Source: Fimbriimonadaceae bacterium (GTDB taxonomy: Bacteria > Armatimonadota > Fimbriimonadia > Fimbriimonadales > Fimbriimonadaceae). From it: a stretch of 16,042 bases of DNA. Below the pieces are notes generated by a model. The model saw nothing but the letters and a program-made list of their open reading frames with translations, was not told where the DNA came from and ran no database searches. The translations under genes were made by a program, and so were the position numbers. Below are positions 1 to 6,954 of the stretch, piece after piece (within the stretch, counting starts at the first letter, position 1; every line of letters begins with the position of its first letter). The stretch lies in NCBI GenBank assembly GCA_020849075.1, contig JADLGZ010000236.1:1-16042 (forward strand), in the 5' to 3' direction.

Positions 1-692
1 CCTGCGGCAATCAGGGCGACCCAACCGACCCGTTCGGGACGTGCCAGTCCTTCTGCTGCCGACGTCAAGACCACCGCTTGCAATGTAGAAAGAAATTGGC
101 CCCGGAGGGGAATCTTTGCGCCATGTAAGGCACTTCCAATGGTCGCCTCAAGTGCTCCAGCGCCCGCCCCATAGACTCCGACCGACTCCCAGTCTCGGGC
201 ATCAACGCAAAGGGCCTCCAAGCGCTGAGCTACTTGCGGCTCTCGAACGTCAAGGGTGAGGTCTATCGGGTGTCCAAGTCGCACTGAAACATCCTTTACC
301 TGGTCCTCTCGGATACTTAGGAGCACGATATCAGGGTTAGCCTCCAAGACGGCGGGCCAAAACCGGAAGTGCCCGGCGCCGGATGCTTCTAGGGGCCCAA
401 ACTCATCGAGGACAACTATCTCGGCATTGGCAAGGTCCATCTCAATGGCGGGTTCGGAAAATTGGTAGCGGGGCCTCCGGTTTTCATCCCGGGTTGCGAA
501 TGGCAGTCGCGCGCCTGAGGGGATCAAAACAAGGTCGTAGGACTCGGCGCCGCCCTTTCCCATGAGTCGAGGTCCTGCCGGTTGTAGGAATCCTACGACA
601 CGCCGACCACGAGCGATGAGTCGCTCTGCAACTTGTCGAAGCGTTGTTGTCTTGCCTCCACCAACGGCACCAGTTAGGACAACGAGTAGCAT
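1..692 (-). CDS. THEP1-like NTPase with extra C-terminal domain (3' end outside window)
   Basis: At least 230 codons are visible and the frame is open to the window edge, so the C-terminus is missing. Residues 8-16 (GAVGGGKTT) are a Walker A loop. Residues 91-101 (EIVVLDEFGPL) are the Walker B region, with D96-E97 and the 'DEfGpLE' wording of the NTPase_1/THEP1 family (DUF265). Stand-alone THEP1 proteins have about 170-190 residues and hydrolyse nucleoside triphosphates; their cellular role is poorly defined. Here the chain continues from about residue 171 into a Gly/Ala-rich part with a 'LHGAKIP' motif and a hydrophobic run toward residue 230, which may be the start of a membrane domain I cannot name. 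The ATG follows the pilin stop codon with no spacing (TAG then ATG) and has no Shine-Dalgarno, so translation is probably coupled to the upstream pilin gene. The NTPase call is firm; the fused domain is unknown. Confidence 0.72.
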   Translation of the reverse strand, partial: MLLVVLTGAVGGGKTTTLRQVAERLIARGRRVVGFLQPAGPRLMGKGGAESYDLVLIPSGARLPFATRDENRRPRYQFSEPAIEMDLANAEIVVLDEFGPLEASGAGHFRFWPAVLEANPDIVLLSIREDQVKDVSVRLGHPIDLTLDVREPQVAQRLEALCVDARDWESVGVYGAGAGALEATIGSALHGAKIPLRGQFLSTLQAVVLTSAAEGLARPERVGWVALIAA

Positions 693-1370
693 CTATTGCC
701 AGTACATAGAGCGCATGGATTTACGACCTGGCGCATCCCACATTGCACGTCCGTCCGCTGCCGCGTTGTTGGCACCCTTCTGGTGCAGGGTCGGTTTCGT
801 TCCCTTCCGATCCTGCAGGATCATGGTGTTGCTTGGTTGGGCAATTTCGCCTTGGGTGACGGCTCGTCCTGGACTCCCACCTTGGGTTTGTTCTCGTAGT
901 GTATCGGCAAAGATGTACGCATTCTGCTCGTAATTGGTGTTTGGTGAGGAATCTGGGTTAGCGCGCTTCCCACTGGGGCAGAAGCCGAGTTCGACATTCT
1001 TGATGAATGGCTGGATGACATGAAGCAGGGGCCCGGCATCCCAACGGTTCGTAGGGGGCGTATCGGACCAGCCATCAGGCTGCCCGGCGTCGCCGTCTCC
1101 GGCCGGTGCCCTTGAACCCGAAGTTAACCCATAGGGATACGTACCGTTAGCGGTTAGCGGGAAGACCGGTTGGTAGGGATACGTGTCGTCATTGTCACTG
1201 TTGTACATCATGATCCCCATGCCAGCTTGGCGGAGGTTTGACAAACACGTGGTCTTCTTGGCCGCTTCCCTCGCCTGCGCAAATACTGGGAAGAGCATGG
1301 CCGCCAAGATCGCAATGATTGCGATGACGACGAGTAACTCAATTAGGGTGAAGGCCTTTTGGTTTCGCAT
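693..1370 (-). CDS. Type IV pilin-like / H-X9-DG prepilin-type protein
   Basis: This 225-residue protein begins MRNQKAFTLIELL, a class III (type IV pilin-like) signal: cleavage is expected between A6 and F7, with Glu at +5. A long hydrophobic helix ending 'LFPVFAQARE' follows. Ala rather than Gly at -1 is usual for the Planctomycetes/Armatimonadota versions. Near the C-terminus an H, nine residues and DG (HQKGANNAAADG) form the prepilin-processing-associated H-X9-DG motif, followed by a short Trp-containing tail. The product is expected to be an inner-membrane-anchored, prepilin-peptidase-processed pseudopilin; the role of the family is largely unknown. The ATG at 1370 is chosen over an in-frame ATG at 1418 because the latter would put 16 polar residues before the signal. 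No good ribosome-binding site is seen for either. The gene lies 113 bp downstream of the copper ATPase on the same strand and abuts the NTPase gene. Confidence 0.88.
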   Translation of the reverse strand: MRNQKAFTLIELLVVIAIIAILAAMLFPVFAQAREAAKKTTCLSNLRQAGMGIMMYNSDNDDTYPYQPVFPLTANGTYPYGLTSGSRAPAGDGDAGQPDGWSDTPPTNRWDAGPLLHVIQPFIKNVELGFCPSGKRANPDSSPNTNYEQNAYIFADTLREQTQGGSPGRAVTQGEIAQPSNTMILQDRKGTKPTLHQKGANNAAADGRAMWDAPGRKSMRSMYWQ

Positions 1371-1483
1371 GGGAAGATCTGTTGACCTGAGTTCGCTAGA
1401 ACACAGGTTCGAAGACATGATGTCCGAGCATTTCGCGCACGACCATGATCACAATCATACTGGTAGCCTTTCCTGACGTGACG

Positions 1484-3772
1484 TTACAGCGGTACCGAGC
1501 GCAACCTCAGCGAACTGGCGATCACAGAGACTGAACTCAGGCTCATAGCGAGGGCCGCCACCATGGGGCTAAGAAGTAACCCGGTAAAGGGATAGAGCAC
1601 CCCGGCGGCGATCGGCACGCCGGCAACGTTGTAGACAAAAGCAAAGAAAAGGTTTTGTCGGATATTGGCCATCGTTGCGCGACTTAACCTTCTCGCCCGG
1701 ACCAGACCCATCAAGTCTCCTCTTAGGAGCGTTATTGATGCGCTCTCCATGGCGACGTCCGTGCCCGATCCCATCGCGACCCCAACATGGGCTTGCGCGA
1801 GGGCGGGCGCATCATTGATACCGTCACCCGCCATAGCCACAATCCGCCCCGTTGCTTGCAACTGTTTGATGAGGTCAATCTTTCCCTCTGGTAGCACGTC
1901 TGCGTGAATCTCATCAATGCCGAGCTTTGTTCCAACGGCGGAAGCGGTTATTCGGTTATCGCCCGTTAACATGACCACTCGGATACCGTCGTGATGCAGG
2001 AGACGGATTGCTTCGGCAGACGTGGATCGGATTTGATCGGCTACTCCTATAACGCCGGCGATTGCATCGTCAATCGCCAGAAAAATCGCGGTCTGTCCTT
2101 CGGAACGCATCGTATTGGCAATGCTCGCCGCCGCTTCACTCGCGGCCCCAATTTCCTCCATCAAGGTCATATTGCCCAAGCTAGCTCGCCGATTCTCCAC
2201 CTGACCTTGCACGCCTTTGCCTGCGATGGCGACAAACTCGGAAATGGTCGCAGGGGCAATCGATCGGTCGTGGAGCCCCTCGATAATGGCCACCGCGAGG
2301 GGGTGCTCGCTCCCAAGTTCAAGCCCTCCAGCGACTGCCAGAACCTCTGCCTCATCATGAGAACCGATAGCTTGAATGCCAGCGAGCTTAGGCCTACCCT
2401 CGGTCAAGGTGCCGGTTTTGTCAACGACTAGCGTATCTATCTTCTCGAACCCTTCGAGAGCTTCTGCGCTCTTGATCAGCACCCCTGCTTGGGCGCCGCG
2501 CCCTGTTCCCACCATGATAGACATAGGCGTTGCCAATCCCAAGGCGCAAGGGCAAGCGATAATGAGAACTGCAACAGAATTAATGACGGCATACGCCATA
2601 GCCGGCGGTGGCCCCCAAATCGCCCACGCAATGAACGTGAGGACGGCAACCGCGACGACAGCTGGCACAAAGTAGCTCGCCACAGTATCCGCAACCTTCT
2701 GGATGGGTGCGCGAGACCGCTGGGCTTCGCTCACCATCTTTACAATCTGCGCGAGCAGGGTTTCATTTCCAACCCGTTCAGCTCGCATGAGAAATGATCC
2801 AGCTTGGTTGACGGTCGCGCCGGTCACCTTGGCGCCCTCCCGCTTGGCGACCGGCATGGGTTCGCCCGAAATCATGGACTCATCAACGCTACTTTGGCCC
2901 TCGGTGACCACTCCGTCAACGGGAATGTTTTCTCCTGGACGAACACGTAGGATGTCTCCAACAACCACTTGGTCTAGTGGGATATCAGCCTCAACTCCCT
3001 CGCGCACAATGCGAGCTTGCTTAGGTGCGAGATTAAGAAGCGCTCGGATTGCGCTACTCGTGGCGCTTCGAGCCCGAAGTTCCAGTACCTGACCTAAGAG
3101 GACCAAAGTCGTGATGACGGCCGCCGCCTCGAAATAGAGATCCACGCCCCCCATGGGATTTCGAAATGTGTTCGGAAATATCTGAGGGGAGACGGTGCCG
3201 ACCACGCTGTAGAGCCATGCCACACCCGTACCCATGGCGATGAGGGTGAACATGTTCGGACTCCGATGAACTAGCGATGCCCAGCCTCTTTGAAAGAATG
3301 GAAGGCCACCCCAAAGGACAACCGGCGTGGCAAGCGCAAACTGGGACCAAGCTAAGGTGCCGTGAGGGACGCGGTGAGAGAGATCAAAACCAAAGAGGTG
3401 GGGCATCACCACCAAGAGAAGTGGGATTGTTAATACTGCGCAAACCCAGAGTCGGCGGGACATGTCGTGCAACTCGGAGTTGTCGTCTTCTAACGTTACG
3501 TCAAGAGGCTCAAGCGCCATGCCGCAGATCGGGCAACTGCCTGGTCCAATCTGACGGATTTCAGGGTGCATGGGGCAGGTGTACTCGGCTCCAATTGGCG
3601 CCGGCGCCTCTTCTGATGGTTCTAGGTACTTCGGTGGGTTGGCTTTGAACCGATCAAGGCAACTTGTACCGCAGAAGTAGTAAGTCAGATCGTTATAGTC
3701 AAAGGATCCTGCCGCCTCTTCGGGCGTAACTTCCATCCCACAGACTGGGTCAATGTGTGCTATCTGGCTCAT
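1484..3772 (-). CDS. copA: Copper-exporting P1B-type ATPase with YHS and heavy-metal-binding N-terminal domains
   Basis: A 762-residue membrane pump that uses ATP to move Cu(I) out of the cytoplasm. Domains in order: a YHS domain (residues about 6-50, C11, C34, C38); a heavy-metal-binding domain (CPMHP at 66-70, CPICGM at 80-85); transmembrane helices; the actuator motif SGEP (302-305); the CPC ion site in TM6 (C407, C409); the phosphorylated D451 in DKTGT; the H490-P491 motif; and GDGINDAP (649-656). Y714-N715 in TM7 and M743-S744 with S746-S747 in TM8 match the P1B-1 copper class. There is no classical GMxCxxC HMA domain; YHS plus HMBD replace it. No CsoR- or CueR-type regulator is visible nearby. 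AGGAGG directly touches the ATG with no spacer, and an in-frame stop lies four codons upstream, so no other ATG, GTG or TTG start is available. The pilin and NTPase genes follow on the same strand. Confidence 0.93.
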   Translation of the reverse strand: MSQIAHIDPVCGMEVTPEEAAGSFDYNDLTYYFCGTSCLDRFKANPPKYLEPSEEAPAPIGAEYTCPMHPEIRQIGPGSCPICGMALEPLDVTLEDDNSELHDMSRRLWVCAVLTIPLLLVVMPHLFGFDLSHRVPHGTLAWSQFALATPVVLWGGLPFFQRGWASLVHRSPNMFTLIAMGTGVAWLYSVVGTVSPQIFPNTFRNPMGGVDLYFEAAAVITTLVLLGQVLELRARSATSSAIRALLNLAPKQARIVREGVEADIPLDQVVVGDILRVRPGENIPVDGVVTEGQSSVDESMISGEPMPVAKREGAKVTGATVNQAGSFLMRAERVGNETLLAQIVKMVSEAQRSRAPIQKVADTVASYFVPAVVAVAVLTFIAWAIWGPPPAMAYAVINSVAVLIIACPCALGLATPMSIMVGTGRGAQAGVLIKSAEALEGFEKIDTLVVDKTGTLTEGRPKLAGIQAIGSHDEAEVLAVAGGLELGSEHPLAVAIIEGLHDRSIAPATISEFVAIAGKGVQGQVENRRASLGNMTLMEEIGAASEAAASIANTMRSEGQTAIFLAIDDAIAGVIGVADQIRSTSAEAIRLLHHDGIRVVMLTGDNRITASAVGTKLGIDEIHADVLPEGKIDLIKQLQATGRIVAMAGDGINDAPALAQAHVGVAMGSGTDVAMESASITLLRGDLMGLVRARRLSRATMANIRQNLFFAFVYNVAGVPIAAGVLYPFTGLLLSPMVAALAMSLSSVSVIASSLRLRSVPL

Positions 3773-3813
3773 CCTCCTTGTTTTCTACGCTCTCCGCAAC
3801 GCGACATTGGTAG

Positions 3814-4302
3814 TTGGAACAAAATGGCCCCATGAAAGAGATGGAATTGTCAAACGATGTATACGCGTCGCTGCCAGGTGCTGCTCTCGAAGGTGCGGCT
3901 ATCGTCGGTTGCGGGATCGATGAAAGCCCGGTGCGGATTGTCCATGCAATCAATGACTTTGTTGCTCAGCCCACGAAGAAATCCATTTTCCGCCGCGTGG
4001 ATAATTGGAATGATCGAGCGATGCCTCTAGGGGCACTTTGGGGCACGCAGTTAGTCCGCCAATTTGGCTGGCAGTGGATCATGCTAGACGACGATGGTGA
4101 TCGGAGCATCGGAGTCTTTGATGCAATCCGGTCCCAAGGCCTATTTCCATTTGAGGTCGTATTCCAATGCATTGAGCACAGCGAGATTCCAACGATGGAA
4201 CTCGCTTTCAACATGATCTCGGGCGGTACATTGCCCAAGTTTGAGCCGCAATCATTCACCAATATCATGGATGGCATCAGGCACATTATCCCACCGTCAT
4301 AA
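3814..4302 (+). CDS. Conserved hypothetical protein, possibly DUF3806-like
   Basis: I do not firmly recognise this 162-residue protein. It has no signal peptide or membrane helix and is predicted to be cytosolic and alpha/beta. A central stretch reads LGALWGTQLVRQFGWQW and is followed by an acidic turn (LDDDGD). This resembles small domains of the DUF3806 and SUKH/immunity kind, in which a Gly-rich helix is followed by 'GWeW'; the resemblance is weak and from memory. Possible starts are ATG 3814, 3832 and 3841; GGAAC lies just before 3814. The gene is divergent from the copper ATPase with only 41 bp between them, so the promoters must share that gap or reach into coding sequence. Its 3' end faces the sigma factor gene. 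No toxin-like gene is adjacent to support an immunity role. Confidence 0.6.
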   Translation: MEQNGPMKEMELSNDVYASLPGAALEGAAIVGCGIDESPVRIVHAINDFVAQPTKKSIFRRVDNWNDRAMPLGALWGTQLVRQFGWQWIMLDDDGDRSIGVFDAIRSQGLFPFEVVFQCIEHSEIPTMELAFNMISGGTLPKFEPQSFTNIMDGIRHIIPPS

Positions 4303-4388
4303 GGCGTATTGGTCGTGCGCTATCGTAGCTAGGGCCGAACGAGCCAGATGCTGAACCCGGGTTAGGAGCAGAGCCGCCTTCCTAAGTT

Positions 4389-4413
4389 AAAAAAGGAACG
4401 AAACGTGTGTTCC
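4389..4413 (-). terminator. Probable Rho-independent terminator of the sigma-factor operon
   Basis: Read on the minus strand, GGAAC and GTTCC can pair across a 9-nt loop (plus positions 4409-4413 and 4395-4399) and are followed at once by six T (4394-4389). It starts 8 nt after the sigma factor stop codon. The stem is only 5 bp, or 6 with a wobble, so it is weak, but position and T-tract fit a terminator. No matching structure serves the plus-strand gene ending at 4302. Confidence 0.5.
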
Positions 4414-4420
4414 GCCTCAG

Positions 4421-5137
4421 CTAGTCGCACGTGATCGCCTCGCCCGACAACACGACCTCCATCACCCGGGCGGTGACCCGGTCGCAGCGCGCCTCACCGA
4501 ACGTGTAGAGCGTAGGGGCCTCTTTGCCGAGCCGGCGATCCAACTCCTCACGTAAGACTTCGCGGGCGCGGTGAAGCCGTACGCGTACGTTGCCCTCCGA
4601 CATCTCCAGACATTCGGCGGCTTCGCGCGTGCTCATTCCCTCTACGTCCCGCAGCATAACGACCGCGCGCAACGAGGTCGGCAGCGCGTCGATCATCTCC
4701 GTCAGCAGCGAGCGCATTTCTGTGCGTTCTAGTTCCCTGTATGGGGAGTGCTCATTCGGGTCGTTTCCCATGAGCCGCTGATCGTCATCTATGGAGTCCA
4801 TGGAGATCATTTCGTACTTACTTTTGCGACGGCGCAGCGCACCATGCACGGCGATGCGGGTGAGCCAGGTCGAGAAACTCGCCTCGCCGCGAAACTGGTG
4901 CAGGTTTGCAAAAGCATGAAGGTAAGCATCTTGTATTGCGTCCTCGACGTCGGCTTCTCGATCGAGGATTCCCAGAACCACTCGATAGAGCCGCTGGTTG
5001 TATCGGCGCAGGATCAACTCGAACTTTGCGCGGTCCCCGGCCAGTACCTTCGCGACAATCTCCTCGTCGCTTAGCTCTGCCGGCAAAGCCACGTTTGGTT
5101 CGACGGCCTCGAAGTCGTTCGTCCGCGATTGGGTCAT
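4421..5137 (-). CDS. ECF-type RNA polymerase sigma factor with Cys-containing C-terminal tail
   Basis: With the start at MTQSRTNDF this is a 238-residue sigma-70 family factor of the extracytoplasmic-function type. Region 2 spans about residues 38-105 (LILRRYNQRLYRVV, DVEDAIQDAYLHAF, FRGEASFSTWLTRIA). Region 4 spans about 142-192, with the helix-turn-helix STREAAECLEMSEGNVRVRL. A tail of about 40 residues extends past region 4, includes FGEARCDR and ends ITCD, giving C218 and C237. The ATG at 5137 has GGGAG upstream; an in-frame start at 5236 would overlap the preceding gene, and ATG 5194 is a second alternative. It is the last gene of a minus-strand run (DoxX-like, secreted helical protein, sigma) and ends at a terminator. 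No anti-sigma gene with a zinc-finger or membrane domain lies next to it. It probably controls a stress regulon that may include this cluster. Confidence 0.92.
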   Translation of the reverse strand: MTQSRTNDFEAVEPNVALPAELSDEEIVAKVLAGDRAKFELILRRYNQRLYRVVLGILDREADVEDAIQDAYLHAFANLHQFRGEASFSTWLTRIAVHGALRRRKSKYEMISMDSIDDDQRLMGNDPNEHSPYRELERTEMRSLLTEMIDALPTSLRAVVMLRDVEGMSTREAAECLEMSEGNVRVRLHRAREVLREELDRRLGKEAPTLYTFGEARCDRVTARVMEVVLSGEAITCD

Positions 5138-5204
5138 AAAATCTAATCTTCTCCCACCCGAACGTTGGGGTTGCACGTCCGGGATACGGATCATCGCATA
5201 GTAC

Positions 5205-5864
5205 TTACTTCCGGAACTTGTCGGGGAACTGCGCAATGATGCCTGACGATAATGCGTCCGCCATCATCATCATGTGGTCATACGCGGAGTCGTAATGTTT
5301 GATCGCGCTGGCGTAGTCGCCCTTCAGCAGGTCCACGGCATACACCGTCGTAGTGGAAATGTGCTCCTTCATCATCGGCTTGGTGGCCGATTCAGGCCAT
5401 TGTTTCGGGTTTGCCGCGGAGAGGAAGACGGCAATCTCCTCTGCGTTGGCGTACCAACCATCTAGGGCCTTTTTGAGCGCGGCGTCGTCCTTTGCCTTTG
5501 CGGCTGTAAGAACCGGTACGGCGAGCATGATGTGCTCAGTAAACAGTTTCTCCACCTTATCGCCTGCCTCTTTGCCATAGAACGGAACGATTGCCGCGCC
5601 AAGGTCCTTCTGGTTTTGTAACAGACGTCCGAGCGTCGGCTTGAGGGCATCCGGGTTGTGGAAGAAGGCGTCCACAGTGGCATAGGTCCATTGCATGTGG
5701 TCGGCGAACAGGTCGCGTACGGCCATTTGAAAGGCGGCAGGGCTCGTGGTGGTCTTCGTCATCTCCTGTCCATTTCCGTGGCCATAGCCTTGGCTAGGGG
5801 CCGTTGCGGCGAGAGATAGGGCGAAAACAACTGCGATGATGGGGATGAGTATTTTGGCTTTCAT
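5205..5864 (-). CDS. Secreted helical protein with four Asp/Glu-His pairs (family of unknown function)
   Basis: A 219-residue protein with an N-terminal signal peptide (residues 1 to about 24: Lys, then a hydrophobic core ending in Ala-rich sequence) and an otherwise all-helical body. It belongs to a widespread family I recognise by 'NQkDlGaAIvPfYG', 'WyaNAeEIAvFLs.aNP' and the C-terminal 'giiaQFPdKF', whose function is not established. An acid-His pair occurs four times: D55-H56, E110-H111, E167-H168 and D196-H197. H190 lies nearby, next to the Met-rich DHMMMM segment. This layout would suit a metal site in a helical bundle, which is inference. The ATG at 5864 has GAGAA 9 nt upstream; a GTG at 5879 is in frame but would add a charged leader before the signal. 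It sits between the DoxX-like and sigma factor genes with gaps of 71 and 67 bp, consistent with one operon. Confidence 0.8.
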   Translation of the reverse strand: MKAKILIPIIAVVFALSLAATAPSQGYGHGNGQEMTKTTTSPAAFQMAVRDLFADHMQWTYATVDAFFHNPDALKPTLGRLLQNQKDLGAAIVPFYGKEAGDKVEKLFTEHIMLAVPVLTAAKAKDDAALKKALDGWYANAEEIAVFLSAANPKQWPESATKPMMKEHISTTTVYAVDLLKGDYASAIKHYDSAYDHMMMMADALSSGIIAQFPDKFRK

Positions 5865-5899
5865 GGTACGGGTTCTCACTTGACGTTTGGGTCGGGCGA

Positions 5900-5918
5900 G
5901 CGGCGCAAAGAGCGCCGC
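5900..5918. other. GC-rich inverted repeat between the DoxX-like gene and the secreted helical protein gene
   Basis: GCGGCGC at 5900-5906 pairs perfectly with GCGCCGC at 5912-5918 around a 5-base loop. It lies in the 71-bp gap inside the presumed operon. There is no T-tract on either strand, so it is more likely an mRNA processing or stability hairpin, or a weak attenuator, than a terminator. Confidence 0.45.
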
Positions 5919-5935
5919 CCGAGTAGTGGGTTAGG

Positions 5936-6334
5936 TCAGGGGCGCTCCTTCGCCAGTTCTCCCAAGGCAATGGCAGTAATCGCCATTACTAGGTCGCGCA
6001 CGGCGACGTCATATCGGCCCGCCATCAGCAAATTGGCCGCGATGAGGGCCAACCAAGCTGCGACGATGTAGGCGGCGTAGCGGGTGTACCGGGAGAGCAC
6101 CAGGATCCCTGCGGTGATCTCGATCGCACCGACGATCATCATGAAGGTGGAGGGCGCAAAGGGCAGAGCGCCCTTCACGGCCGGGCTCAGGTAGGTCGAC
6201 CAGTCAGTGAGCAGGTTGGTGAATTTGTCCAACCCGGCGACGATCGGCACGAGTCCGAATGTGTACTTGAGCAGTGTGTAGGCTCGGTTCGAAGCGTCGG
6301 TCTGCGATCCCGCGCTGGTTAAAGAAATTGCCAT
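5936..6334 (-). CDS. DoxX-like integral membrane protein
   Basis: A 132-residue protein with about four hydrophobic helices (roughly residues 20-36, 62-80, 84-102 and 108-127). It carries the DoxX-family signature near the first helix (YTFGLVPIVAGLDKFTNLLTDW) and the later 'GAIEITAGILVLSRY' helix. DoxX-like proteins are small inner-membrane proteins; some are linked to thiosulfate:quinone oxidoreductase, others to detoxification of reactive species, and the role of this one cannot be told from sequence. The ATG at 6334 is preceded closely by AGGGAT. It is the first gene of a run with the secreted helical protein and sigma factor, and lies 167 bp after the AhpD-like gene on the same strand. 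A TGTAAC hexamer (minus strand, 6369-6364) upstream may belong to an ECF-type promoter. Confidence 0.85.
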   Translation of the reverse strand: MAISLTSAGSQTDASNRAYTLLKYTFGLVPIVAGLDKFTNLLTDWSTYLSPAVKGALPFAPSTFMMIVGAIEITAGILVLSRYTRYAAYIVAAWLALIAANLLMAGRYDVAVRDLVMAITAIALGELAKERP

Positions 6335-6343
6335 ATCCCTACA

Positions 6344-6369
6344 GAGACAGGCGGCCGCGATCCGTTACA
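6344..6369 (-). promoter_or_regulatory. Candidate ECF-type promoter upstream of the DoxX-like gene
   Basis: On the minus strand TGTAAC (6369-6364) resembles the -35 'AAC' element of ECF sigma promoters, and TGTCTC (6349-6344) resembles the -10 'GTC' element. The 15-base gap between AAC and GTC is slightly shorter than usual. It lies 10-35 bp before the ATG of the gene that opens the sigma factor operon, which would fit autoregulation. This is one weak match. Confidence 0.28.
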
Positions 6370-6501
6370 GACTTTTTACTAAGGGACCCGGCGGGCAACG
6401 AAGATTGCTCCGGAATTGGAAGAACCCGACTTCCTGCCCTTGGAGCGGTTGCAAAGCATTGGGCAGTTCTTCTGCCATTATCTGGGTCCGATCCTACGCC
6501 C

Positions 6502-6954
6502 CTACCGGCTTGTGCGCTGATAGCTCCCGGCCTCGGCGCGGAAGGCGATTGCGAGCCGGTTCCAGCCGTTGATCGCCACGATGGCGAACGTGAGGTCCGC
6601 AAGCTCCTTCTCCGTGAACTGTCGCCGGGCCTGCTCGTATACGGCATCGGGGACGCGAGACTCCGCCACACGGGTGACGGCTTCGGTCCAGGCGAGAGCG
6701 GCGCGTTCGCGCTCGGTGAAGAAGGGGGTCTCCTCCCAGGCGGAAAGAGCGTAGAGGCGCTGTTCGGTTTCGCCTTCCGCCCGCGCGTCCTTGGTGTGCA
6801 TGTCTAAGCAGTAGGCGCAGCCGTTGATTTGCGAAGCGCGGGTCTTGACCAACTCCAGCAACGAATGTTCTAGGTCACAGTTGTGGATGTATTGCTCCAG
6901 TCCCAACTGGGCCTGAAAGCCTTCGGGTGAAACGGTTCGATAGTTCAGTCTCAT
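6502..6954 (-). CDS. AhpD-like carboxymuconolactone decarboxylase family peroxidase
   Basis: A 150-residue cytosolic all-helical protein. E34, C46-A-Y-C49 and H53 form the E-x11-CxxC-x3-H active site of the AhpD/CMD family, in which the cysteine pair reduces peroxides with electrons from a thiol donor. The rest (AWEETPFFTERERAALAWTEAV and the C-terminal FAIVAINGWNRLAIAF) matches the common AhpD-type stand-alone proteins often found beside ECF sigma genes. The ATG at 6954 fits the family N-terminus ('MRLNYRTVSPEGF'); an in-frame start at 7131 would add 59 residues with no family resemblance and would collide with the divergent hemerythrin gene. No clear ribosome-binding site is seen. It points the same way as the DoxX-like to sigma gene run and may belong to the same stress response. 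Confidence 0.92.
   Translation of the reverse strand: MRLNYRTVSPEGFQAQLGLEQYIHNCDLEHSLLELVKTRASQINGCAYCLDMHTKDARAEGETEQRLYALSAWEETPFFTERERAALAWTEAVTRVAESRVPDAVYEQARRQFTEKELADLTFAIVAINGWNRLAIAFRAEAGSYQRTSR

Noticed and set aside
1371..1418. 16-residue N-terminal extension of the pilin from ATG 1418
   Set aside because: It would place polar residues before the prepilin signal and has no ribosome site; the ATG at 1370 gives a canonical signal.
1991..2431. 146-codon plus-strand frame inside copA
   Set aside because: Antisense to the conserved P-type ATPase core, which has all its motifs intact on the minus strand.
6418..6476. Two 5-bp hairpins between the AhpD-like and DoxX-like genes (6418-6434, 6462-6476)
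   Set aside because: Short stems without T-tracts; expected by chance in a sequence of this composition.
6274..6807. 177-codon plus-strand frame
   Set aside because: Antisense to the AhpD-like gene and the DoxX start; low-complexity Gly/Arg/Leu sequence without motifs.
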